Shown here piece after piece: positions 7,778 through 14,363 of a stretch of 31,535 nucleotides of DNA. The notes under the pieces are model-generated. The model did not search any database and had not been told where the DNA came from. It saw only the letters and a list, made by a program, of their open reading frames with translations. The translations under genes and the position numbers were made by a program. Each line of letters begins with the position of its first letter. The stretch's first letter is position 1. This DNA is from JAGZHZ01 sp963929865 (GTDB taxonomy: Bacteria; Bacillota; Clostridia; Lachnospirales; Lachnospiraceae): assembly GCA_963929865.1 (NCBI GenBank), contig CAWVKK010000030.1:1-31535 (forward strand), in the 5' to 3' direction.

Positions 7778-8950
7778 ATGGATACAGAGATGCAGCGGCG
7801 CAGACAGGACGCCAGACAGTTTGCGCAGGAAAACACAGATTTTTTAAAGAGGACGCTCGAAGAGCTTTCGCAGATTCCGGCTCCCTCCCGCAGAGAAGAA
7901 AAGAGAAGGGAGTATTGCCGGGAATGGCTGCGGAAATTTGAAATTGACGCGCAAAGCGACGGGAAGGGAAACCTGGTGGTTCCATACCGATTAAAAGAAG
8001 GAAAGCAGAATATTGTGATCGCGGCTCATATGGATATTGTCTTTGAAGAGAGTGTTCCTTTGCAGATAAAAAAAGAGGGGCAGATCTGGAGATGCCCAGG
8101 AATCGGAGACAACACTGCCAATGTAGTTTTGCTGCTGTTTGCGGCAAAATTTTTAAAAGAATATGATCCGGATCTCGACTATGGAATTTTGCTTGCCTTT
8201 GATACGTGTGAAGAAGGACTTGGAAACCTGGAGGGATGCCGGGCTGTGATGGACCGATACAGAGACTGCGTATCGCGCGTCATCGCCTTCGACCTGTACA
8301 GAGATCAGGTGTATGCGGAATGCATCGGTTCTCTCCGCTATGAGATCACCGTGCGCACGCCCGGCGGGCATTCATTTGCCGATTTTGGAAAGACAAACGC
8401 TGTGTGGGTGATGGCAAAGCTGATTGGACAGCTGTATCAGTATCAGGCGCAGGGGTGTACGACGTACAATGTGGGAGTGATCCAGGGCGGGACGTCAGTA
8501 AACACGATCGCGCAGGAGGCGCGGATACTGTTTGAATACCGCTCCGATCGGGCGCAGGAGCTGGAAAAGTGCAGAGCGTATTTACAAGAATGTCTCAGAG
8601 AAATCGGGAAAATAAAAGATGTATCCGCTGCGTGCAGAATGGTCGGAGAACGCCCCTGTATGCAGAATGCAGACCGGGAAGAAATCGGCATACTCACACA
8701 AATCTGCCAGGAAGAGATAGAGAGAATCAGCGGCGTCTGTCCGAAAAAGGCAAAGGCGTCCACAGACTGCAACATACCGCTTTCTCTGGGGATACCGGCT
8801 GTCTGCACAGGATTTTTCCGGGGAGGAGGGGCGCATACCCTGGAGGAATGGATCGATATCGGCACGGCGGAGAGCGCTTTGGAGACGGCGGTTTCCGTTT
8901 TGTGCGGGATTGCCGGCAGAAAAAAGATTGACAGAAAAAAGACACCGTGA
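7778..8950 (+). CDS. M20 family metallopeptidase (peptidase T / ArgE-DapE superfamily)
   Basis: The 390-residue cytoplasmic enzyme has the complete M20 dinuclear zinc set: H84 with D86 (AAHMD), D111 (GIGDN), E145/E146 (CEEG), D172 (AFDL) and H353 (GGGAHTLEEW). The dimerisation or lid domain lies in the middle, with the family motif GGHS at about residue 196. Members hydrolyse di- or tripeptides or N-acyl amino acids; which applies here is not visible. ATG 7778 is chosen because GGAGAGGG is properly placed, whereas the upstream in-frame start at 7733 sits directly behind the preceding terminator. It follows a secreted protein gene but is transcriptionally separate. Confidence 0.9.
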   Translation: MDTEMQRRRQDARQFAQENTDFLKRTLEELSQIPAPSRREEKRREYCREWLRKFEIDAQSDGKGNLVVPYRLKEGKQNIVIAAHMDIVFEESVPLQIKKEGQIWRCPGIGDNTANVVLLLFAAKFLKEYDPDLDYGILLAFDTCEEGLGNLEGCRAVMDRYRDCVSRVIAFDLYRDQVYAECIGSLRYEITVRTPGGHSFADFGKTNAVWVMAKLIGQLYQYQAQGCTTYNVGVIQGGTSVNTIAQEARILFEYRSDRAQELEKCRAYLQECLREIGKIKDVSAACRMVGERPCMQNADREEIGILTQICQEEIERISGVCPKKAKASTDCNIPLSLGIPAVCTGFFRGGGAHTLEEWIDIGTAESALETAVSVLCGIAGRKKIDRKKTP

Positions 8951-8964
8951 TATAAAAGGAAATA

Positions 8965-9004
8965 GCAAAAGGGCAATGGTGCGGAAGCATCACTGCCCTT
9001 TTGC
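8965..9004 (+). terminator. intrinsic terminator after the M20 peptidase gene
   Basis: GCAAAAGGGCA...GGTGC and GCATCAC...TGCCCTTTTGC form an 18-pair stem with two imperfections around a GGAA tetraloop. The T-run is inside the 3' arm. It separates the peptidase from the regulator at 9075. Confidence 0.7.
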
Positions 9005-9074
9005 CGATTCAGAATCAAAAAGCGCAGACGCCAAAAGAAAAGCGAAGTATAAAGAGAAGAGACGGGGTGAATCT

Positions 9075-9953
9075 ATGTACAATATTATGATAGTAGATGA
9101 CTGTGAAAGCATGAGAAGAAAGATCAGACATTTGTCCGTATGGAAGAAATTTTGCGAATTTCAAATCGGTGCGGAAGCACAAAATGGAATAGAAGCGCTT
9201 GAACGGCTAGAGGAAGATCCCGTTCAGGTTGTGATGACGGATATCCGGATGCCGCAGATGGACGGACTGGAATTGTTAAAGAATATCAAGAGCAGAGATG
9301 CGGCGGAGTGTGTGATTTTACTGTGCGAAGACGCCAGCTTTGAATATGCGCATCAGGGGATGATCTTGGGAGCGTTTGACTATATGGTAAAGCCCGTCGG
9401 GGAAAAGGATCTGGAATTTGTTTTGGATCGCATTGCGAAATATCTTGCGGACAAGAAAAGAGAGAGAGAGCGGAAAGGACAAAACGTGATGTCTTTTTTG
9501 GAGGATACACAACAGGCATGGGACGAAAAAATAAAAGCGCTGGAAAAAGAATGCACAGATGAGGGGGATAGCCAACCGCCGATCGGGCGCATGAGAGATC
9601 AGATGGAACAGTTTACTTATAGGGGGAAAAATAAGACGATCGAGAAAGTCTGCGCTTTTATTCTGAGCCATCCCGAAGAAATCTGCCGTCTTTCAGATCT
9701 CTCAGAACGGTTTTATATCAACAAGACATATCTGAGCCATCAGTTTAAACAGGAGCTGGGGATAGGGCTTGTAGACTATGCGGCAAAATTTAAAATGGAA
9801 TGTGCAAAAAAACTGCTGGCAGAGACAAAGATGAGCTCGGAGGAAATTGCAGAAGCCGTTGGATATCAAAATGGGAAGTATTTTAGAGAAGTCTTCCGCA
9901 GACAGACCGGGCAGACCATGACCCAATACCGAAAAAAGAGAGAACTGCGCTAG
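9075..9953 (+). CDS. YesN-type response regulator (REC + AraC HTH), orphan
   Basis: The 292-residue protein has a receiver domain with the acidic pair D8/D9, phospho-acceptor D56 (MTDIRMPQMDG) and Lys106 (VKP). A C-terminal double HTH of the AraC family covers about residues 190-290, ending FREVFRRQTGQTMTQYRKK. The usual Ser/Thr switch position reads Cys84 (ILLC). ATG 9075 is chosen for GGGGTGA upstream and because family members start MYNIMIVDD-like; the frame is open further upstream, into the terminator hairpin. No sensor kinase is next to it. The nearest downstream gene is amiE, a plausible target, but that is inference. Confidence 0.9.
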   Translation: MYNIMIVDDCESMRRKIRHLSVWKKFCEFQIGAEAQNGIEALERLEEDPVQVVMTDIRMPQMDGLELLKNIKSRDAAECVILLCEDASFEYAHQGMILGAFDYMVKPVGEKDLEFVLDRIAKYLADKKRERERKGQNVMSFLEDTQQAWDEKIKALEKECTDEGDSQPPIGRMRDQMEQFTYRGKNKTIEKVCAFILSHPEEICRLSDLSERFYINKTYLSHQFKQELGIGLVDYAAKFKMECAKKLLAETKMSSEEIAEAVGYQNGKYFREVFRRQTGQTMTQYRKKRELR

Positions 9954-9961
9954 AAAAGATA

Positions 9962-9992
9962 AAAATATTTCAGACACAGGACGAAATATTTT
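9962..9992. promoter_or_regulatory. AT-rich inverted repeat abutting the amiE promoter
   Basis: AAAATATTT (9962-9970) and AAATATTTT (9984-9992) are perfect inverted 9-mers with a 13-base spacer, ending 3 bases before a -35 hexamer. It could be an operator or a weak terminator of the preceding regulator gene; AT-only arms without a GC core argue for the first. Confidence 0.4.
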
Positions 9993-9995
9993 GGA

Positions 9996-10024
9996 TTTAC
10001 AAAAGGAAAAGGGAGGGTTATAAT
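9996..10024 (+). promoter_or_regulatory. sigma-A promoter of amiE
   Basis: TTTACA (9996-10001) and TATAAT (10019-10024) have an exact 17-base spacer. Transcription from here would give a leader of about 160 nt before the amiE ATG, including a terminator hairpin. Confidence 0.7.
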
Positions 10025-10027
10025 CAG

Positions 10028-10111
10028 ATGCATATTAAGTGTTGTACAGCCTTAATGAAAAACAGGAGAATAAAAAATTTATCGGGACACAATGGAGTGA
10101 AAAAGATCTGA
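10028..10111 (+). CDS. possible 27-codon leader peptide upstream of amiE
   Basis: ATG at 10028 follows GGGAGGG (10011-10017) at 10 bases and opens a 27-residue basic peptide (starts MHIKCCTALM, ends NGVKKI). Its stop TGA (10109-10111) falls at the base of the terminator's 3' arm, and its last codons cover the whole 5' arm. A ribosome here would hold the hairpin open. The problem is that this ATG lies only 4 bases past the TATAAT, so it is translated only if the message starts upstream; an in-frame ATG at 10055 has no ribosome binding site. Speculative. Confidence 0.3.
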   Translation: MHIKCCTALMKNRRIKNLSGHNGVKKI

Positions 10112-10124
10112 TTGTGTCCTTTTT
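10085..10124 (+). terminator. intrinsic terminator in the amiE leader (candidate attenuator)
   Basis: GGACACAAT (10085-10093) pairs perfectly with ATTGTGTCC (10111-10119) and is followed by TTTTT. It lies between the amiE promoter and the amiE start at 10192, not after a gene, so it would stop most transcripts unless countered. A second, upstream hairpin is ATTAAG/CTTAAT at 10034-10056. Confidence 0.7.
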
Positions 10125-10191
10125 ATGTGCAGTGAAGACCGGACATTATACGGTCAGTTCCTGCTTCCAAGACAGATAGGAGGAATTTGTT

Positions 10192-11217
10192 ATGACACAT
10201 GGCGATATTTCCTGCAGCGGCGACAAAGTAGGCGTAGCGGTTGTAAATTATAAGATGCCCAGATTTCATAAAAAAGAAGAAATCATGGAAAACTGCAGTA
10301 AAATTGCAGCGTATATAAAAGGTTTAAAGCAAGGTCTTCCGGGATTGGATCTGGTTATTTTTCCGGAATACAGTACACATGGAATTTTATATGATTTTGA
10401 TGAGATGATGAACCTTTCCACAACAGTGCCGGGACCAGAGACAGAAATTTTTTCAAAAGCATGTATAGAGAACAATGTCTGGGGAGTTTTCTCGATTACA
10501 GGCGAGCTGCATGAAGAGCATCCGAAAAAAGTTCCGTATAATACCTTGATCCTGATCAACAATAAAGGAGAGATTGTCCAGAAATATCGAAAGATGTGCC
10601 CGTGGACGCCGATTGAAGGATGGTATCCGGGAAACCGCACATATGTGACAGAAGGACCGAAGGGACTAAAAATCAGTCTGATTATCTGCGACGATGGAAA
10701 TTATCCGGAAATCTGGCGGGACTGCGCTATGAGAGGCGCTGAACTGATTGTCCGGTCACAGGGATATATGTATCCGGCATGTGAGGAGGAAGTGAAGCTG
10801 GTTCCAGTCATGGCATGGTGCAACAACGTATACGCTGCGGTGGCAAACGCAACGGGAAACGACGGAGTTTATTCCTACTTCGGTCATTCCTCCATTACAG
10901 GATTTGACGGACATACGCTGGGAATGTGCGGAACAGAGGAAAACAGTTATCAGTATGCAGAACTGTCTGTCAGCGCGATCCGGGATGCGAGGGAAAACTG
11001 GCAGTCACAGAATCATCTTTATAAGCTGCTGCACAGAGGATATACAGGAACGCTGAATTCGAAAGAAGAACGCTACGGGGAAGCGCAGTGCCAGTTTGAA
11101 TTTTACCGCACCTGGGTGAACGATCCGAAAAAAGCGCAGGAACAGGTAGAAGCGATGACAAGAAAAAAACCTGGCGTAAAATGGGCGCCAGTCGGAAATA
11201 TCCCGTTTGACGAATAA
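10192..11217 (+). CDS. amiE: aliphatic amidase (acylamide amidohydrolase)
   Basis: The 341-residue cytoplasmic nitrilase-superfamily enzyme hydrolyses short aliphatic amides to the acid plus ammonia (EC 3.5.1.4). The catalytic triad sits at the same numbering as in Pseudomonas AmiE: E59 (FPEYS), K134 (QKYRK) and C166 (LIICDDG). Long blocks look nearly identical by memory to the Pseudomonas enzyme, for example GVAVVNYKMPR, NVWGVFS and GYPEIWRDCAM-type segments, so this is AmiE rather than the shorter formamidase AmiF. AGGAGG precedes the ATG. It is a single gene between its leader terminator and a bidirectional terminator. amiC, amiR, amiS and urea genes are absent. Such closeness to a proteobacterial-type enzyme suggests lateral spread. 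Confidence 0.95.
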   Translation: MTHGDISCSGDKVGVAVVNYKMPRFHKKEEIMENCSKIAAYIKGLKQGLPGLDLVIFPEYSTHGILYDFDEMMNLSTTVPGPETEIFSKACIENNVWGVFSITGELHEEHPKKVPYNTLILINNKGEIVQKYRKMCPWTPIEGWYPGNRTYVTEGPKGLKISLIICDDGNYPEIWRDCAMRGAELIVRSQGYMYPACEEEVKLVPVMAWCNNVYAAVANATGNDGVYSYFGHSSITGFDGHTLGMCGTEENSYQYAELSVSAIRDARENWQSQNHLYKLLHRGYTGTLNSKEERYGEAQCQFEFYRTWVNDPKKAQEQVEAMTRKKPGVKWAPVGNIPFDE

Positions 11218-11236
11218 ATAAAAAGATAGATGATAG

Positions 11237-11285
11237 AAAAAAGCCTCACAATCTTTTGGCGGTTTCGAGATTGCGAGGCTTTTTT
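11237..11285. terminator. bidirectional terminator between amiE and fabV
   Basis: A-run plus GCCTCACAATCT (from 11243) and AGATTGCGAGGC plus T-run (to 11285) pair at 11 of 12 core positions. With A-runs on one side and T-runs on the other it works for both convergent genes. Confidence 0.9.
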
Positions 11286-11315
11286 GATGCGCGGAAGCGT
11301 CTGCCTCTTTGGGAT

Positions 11316-12494
11316 TTAGGAGAGGCTTGGAACCGGCACGCTGATCGCGACGTCTTTTGCGTAGTCGACTCCGTCAAAGCGGAATCCGAACATGTGATAG
11401 AAATCGTCCCAGTATCCGCCGATATCGGAAAGAGTCATGAGATTTTCCGTGGAAATCTCTCCCCAGATTTTCATGACCTTTTCCTGGACAGCCGGATCAA
11501 GCTCCCAGTCATCCATGCGGATCAGTCCGTCTTTGTCAACCGGAATTTCGGGCTGGAACAATTTATCTCCAAACAGGCGGGCGATCTGCTCGATACATCC
11601 TTCGTGTGTTCCCTGATCTTTCATCACCTTATATAAGATGGCGAGATAAAGAGGGACAATCGGGATAGCGGAGCTTGCCTGCGTGACGAGCGCTTTGTTG
11701 ACAGAGATAAAAGCTTTTACATCGGAAAAAGCAGCTGAAATTTCAGAAGCTGTTTTCGCAAGATGACGCTTTGCCTGACCGATTGTCCCGTCAAAATAAA
11801 TCGGATACGTAATCTTAGGACCGATATAAGAGTAAGCGACTGTGACAGCGCCTTTTGCGAGCACGCCGGCTTGCGAGAGCGCGCGGATCCACTCCATCCA
11901 GTCCTCGCCGCCCATGACTTTGACAGTGCCCTCTATTTCCTCCGCCGTGGCAGGCTCCACGGTTTTCGGCGTGATCGTGTTGTTTTTCAGATCGAGACTT
12001 TTCTCGGTAAAAGCGGAATGGACGGTCTTAAGGCAAGAAGAATATGTGACGCCGTCCGGGGCAGTACGTCTGGGAGCGGCAAGACTGTAGACGACAAGAT
12101 CTACCTCTCCGAGATCCCTGCGGATCAGGTCAATCGTTTTCTCTTTGATTTCCTGAGAGAAAGCGTCGCCGTTGATGGATTTTGCATACAGCCCTTCCGA
12201 TGCGGCAGCGTTTTCAAAAGCGGCCGTATTATACCAGCCCGGCGTCGCGGTGCGCTTTTCCGTCGCAGGTTTTTCAAACATAACGCCGATTGTGGCGGCG
12301 CGGAAGCCAAAAGCCGCGGTGATGCGCGAGGCAAGCCCATATCCGGTGGAAGCGCCGATCACCAGCGCTTTCTTTGGTCCTTTTGGGAAGTGTTTAGATT
12401 GAATATAAGAAATCTGATGCTCTACATTTTTCTGACAACCGGTCGGATGTGCAGTGGTACAGATAAATTCTCTGACTTTAGGTTCGACAATCAT
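11316..12494 (-). CDS. fabV: trans-2-enoyl-ACP/CoA reductase, FabV/TER type
   Basis: The 392-residue NAD(P)H-dependent enzyme of the FabV/TER family reduces the enoyl double bond in fatty acid elongation or in the butyryl-CoA branch. The extended catalytic motif Y-x8-K is Y233...K242 (YFDGTIGQAK). The N-terminal dinucleotide site reads VIGASTGYGLASR, and the family block HPTGCQKNV is at about 16-24. The minus-strand ATG at 12494 is chosen because AGGAGG lies 6-7 bases before it; an upstream in-frame start at 12536 has none. It is monocistronic. A FabT-like box overlaps its predicted start site, supporting a fatty acid synthesis role (FabV) over fermentation. Family members are insensitive to triclosan. 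Confidence 0.95.
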   Translation of the reverse strand: MIVEPKVREFICTTAHPTGCQKNVEHQISYIQSKHFPKGPKKALVIGASTGYGLASRITAAFGFRAATIGVMFEKPATEKRTATPGWYNTAAFENAAASEGLYAKSINGDAFSQEIKEKTIDLIRRDLGEVDLVVYSLAAPRRTAPDGVTYSSCLKTVHSAFTEKSLDLKNNTITPKTVEPATAEEIEGTVKVMGGEDWMEWIRALSQAGVLAKGAVTVAYSYIGPKITYPIYFDGTIGQAKRHLAKTASEISAAFSDVKAFISVNKALVTQASSAIPIVPLYLAILYKVMKDQGTHEGCIEQIARLFGDKLFQPEIPVDKDGLIRMDDWELDPAVQEKVMKIWGEISTENLMTLSDIGGYWDDFYHMFGFRFDGVDYAKDVAISVPVPSLS

Positions 12495-12546
12495 AAGAAA
12501 TCCTCCTGATCTTATTGATAGAAATTCATTCTGCATACTTCAAAGG

Positions 12547-12559
12547 TTTGACTATCAAA
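12547..12559. promoter_or_regulatory. FabT-like operator over the fabV start site
   Basis: TTTGACTATCAAA is a 5+5 inverted repeat with 3-base spacer. The known FabT (MarR family) box of lactic bacteria has a TTTGATTATCAAA core, so this differs at one position. Its place just downstream of the fabV -10 fits repression of a fatty acid gene. Confidence 0.6.
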
Positions 12560-12561
12560 GT

Positions 12562-12589
12562 ATTTTAACACAAAAATAAAAAGATGCAA
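12562..12589 (-). promoter_or_regulatory. fabV promoter
   Basis: On the minus strand, TTGCAT (12589-12584) and TAAAAT (12567-12562) are spaced by 16 bases. The start site is expected at about 12553-12556, inside the FabT-like palindrome. Confidence 0.65.
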
Positions 12590-12671
12590 TACCTTTTTCG
12601 GAATTTCACGGGAAATGTTTGAGAACCGGGAGAAAAATGCCTGGAAAGAAATGGAAACCAACAGAAAAAAC

Positions 12672-12700
12672 TTGCAAAAAATCATAAAATATGATGAAAT
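12672..12700 (+). promoter_or_regulatory. possible promoter of the second response regulator gene
   Basis: TTGCAA (12672-12677) and TGAAAT (12695-12700) have a 17-base spacer. The spacer holds the palindrome ATCATA-AAA-TATGAT (12681-12695), which could be an operator. The -10 is poor, so this is tentative. Confidence 0.35.
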
Positions 12701-12762
12701 TATGAAAGAAAAAGACATGAGACGACACAGAGCAAAAAAGAAAGAGAGCAGGTGAGAGACGG

Positions 12763-14295
12763 ATGATAAAAGTCTTGCTGGCAGTCAGCAGCGAAGAATC
12801 GTCACAATATTTTTCGACGCTGGTGGACTGGAAAAAATATGGATATGAGTTAGTCTGTTCCGCGATGGACGGAGCGTCTGCCCTGAAAGAATTCGAAAAG
12901 ATGCATCCCCAGCTGGTCATGACAGATGTGCAGATGCCGGATATGGACGGGCTTGAGCTGACGCGCAGAATCAAACAGACTGCGCCGGAGACGGTGGTGA
13001 TTCTCCTCTCAGGACATGAAGAATTTTCCTGCGTCCGCTCCGCCTTAAACCTGGGGGTCTATGACTACATTTTGAAGCATGAGACAAAAAAGGCGGAAGT
13101 GACGGAGAAGCTGCTGGACATTAAAGAGCTGCTGCGAAACCGGCGCAGAGAAAACCACTATATCGCAGAGGGAAATCTGACGTATTTTTTGAGCGACCGG
13201 ATGAAAATCAAGGAAGAAAGAAGAAGCATTTTCTTTCAATGTTTTCCAGGGCAGTATGATATCCGGATGGTAGACCAGGAACATTTCCTTCCGGTCATGG
13301 AGCGGCTGATCCGCTGCAGCGTACCGGAGATAAGAGAACTTGAAATGAAGGAATTTTTTTATCAGTATGAGGAGACGGAAGCGGTATTAAAGCTGAGCGC
13401 ATATTCCTATCTCGTCTTATCCCGCTCGAAAAAGGACGTCATAGACACGTCCTACGAGATGAAAGAGAATTTTCTGAAAAAATATCAGAATCATCTTTCC
13501 GTTGTGGTGATAGCGGAGAATGCGCATATCCTCAAATGCCTGGAGCAGTACTGGGAAAAAAAGGAACTGTTTTCTCAGAAATATTTTTATCCGTCTTCCG
13601 CTGTCCTCTACGACGATATGCTCACAAAACCTTCCGGGAAAATTCAGAGCGCTGCGTATGAAGACATCACAGATCTTATAGAACAAAAATGCTTCAGCGA
13701 GCTGCTCCAGCAGATGGACCGCCAGTACAGGGCTGTGATAAGAGACAGAGATTACATCGCCTTTGAGAAACTGACGTATGCGTACGGGATGGTTTTGATG
13801 GATTATCACAGACGGATTGTCGATCCAAGAAGCCAGACAATGTTTGAAGCCTACACGGAAGACGCAAAATCTCTCTGGAGCGATGCGCTTTCCGTCTTTG
13901 CGTGGCTGAAGGACCGGTACAGCGCAATGCTGTATATTCTGGAGGAGGAAGGAAAAACGCGCCACTCGGACGCAGTAAAAAAGACGATTCTGTATATTTA
14001 CCAGCACTACGGAAACAGCGACTTAAGCGCGGAACATATCGCGGAGCATTTTGGAACGAACTTAAATCGGCTCAATGCGGCGATGAAAAGAGAGACAGGG
14101 TGCACGGTATGGAAAATGCTGATACAGGTACGGATGGAAAAGGCGAAGAAGCTGCTTGACTCCACGGACAAAAGGATAGCGGATATCAGCGAACTGGCGG
14201 GATATAAGACAATTTCGTATTTTTCCAATGTCTTTAAACATTATTACGGAATTTCTGCCCAGGAATACCGGCGCAGAAATAGAGCGAAAAGATAA
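12763..14295 (+). CDS. YesN-type response regulator with degenerate receiver, orphan
   Basis: The 510-residue protein is a receiver, a long middle region and a C-terminal AraC double HTH (about 410-508, ending FKHYYGISAQEYRRRNR). In the receiver the phospho-acceptor D55 (MTDVQMPDMDG), a Ser (LLSG) and Lys (YILK) remain. The acidic pair needed for magnesium is replaced: aligned on the shared W23 with the regulator at 9075, D8/D9 are V8/S9 here (LLAVSSEESS), and the Lys is followed by His, not Pro. It may work without phosphorylation. No kinase gene is adjacent. AGGTGAG lies upstream of the ATG. Its gene is divergent from fabV and convergent with galT. Targets are unknown. Confidence 0.88.
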   Translation: MIKVLLAVSSEESSQYFSTLVDWKKYGYELVCSAMDGASALKEFEKMHPQLVMTDVQMPDMDGLELTRRIKQTAPETVVILLSGHEEFSCVRSALNLGVYDYILKHETKKAEVTEKLLDIKELLRNRRRENHYIAEGNLTYFLSDRMKIKEERRSIFFQCFPGQYDIRMVDQEHFLPVMERLIRCSVPEIRELEMKEFFYQYEETEAVLKLSAYSYLVLSRSKKDVIDTSYEMKENFLKKYQNHLSVVVIAENAHILKCLEQYWEKKELFSQKYFYPSSAVLYDDMLTKPSGKIQSAAYEDITDLIEQKCFSELLQQMDRQYRAVIRDRDYIAFEKLTYAYGMVLMDYHRRIVDPRSQTMFEAYTEDAKSLWSDALSVFAWLKDRYSAMLYILEEEGKTRHSDAVKKTILYIYQHYGNSDLSAEHIAEHFGTNLNRLNAAMKRETGCTVWKMLIQVRMEKAKKLLDSTDKRIADISELAGYKTISYFSNVFKHYYGISAQEYRRRNRAKR

Positions 14296-14318
14296 AAAAC
14301 GGAGAGAAAAAACACAAA

Positions 14319-14345
14319 GCGGGACCGGCACAAGCCGGTCCCCGC
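14319..14345. terminator. bidirectional terminator between the response regulator and galT
   Basis: GCGGGACCGGC (14319-14329) pairs with GCCGGTCCCCGC (14334-14345) with one bulged base and a 4-base loop. AATTTT follows on the plus strand, and on the minus strand TTTGTGTTTTTT. It serves both convergent genes. Confidence 0.85.
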
Positions 14346-14363
14346 AATTTTGATCTCTGCGTC

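Noticed and set aside
10034..10124. ANTAR-type two-hairpin antitermination site in the amiE leader
   Set aside because: Two hairpins are present, but the loops are 11 and 17 bases, not the six-base A-x-x-G type, and no ANTAR gene is nearby.
11763..12509. 248-codon plus-strand ORF opposite fabV
   Set aside because: It is a shadow of the well-supported fabV gene; it has no family resemblance and is rich in Arg/Ser/Cys, as antisense frames are.
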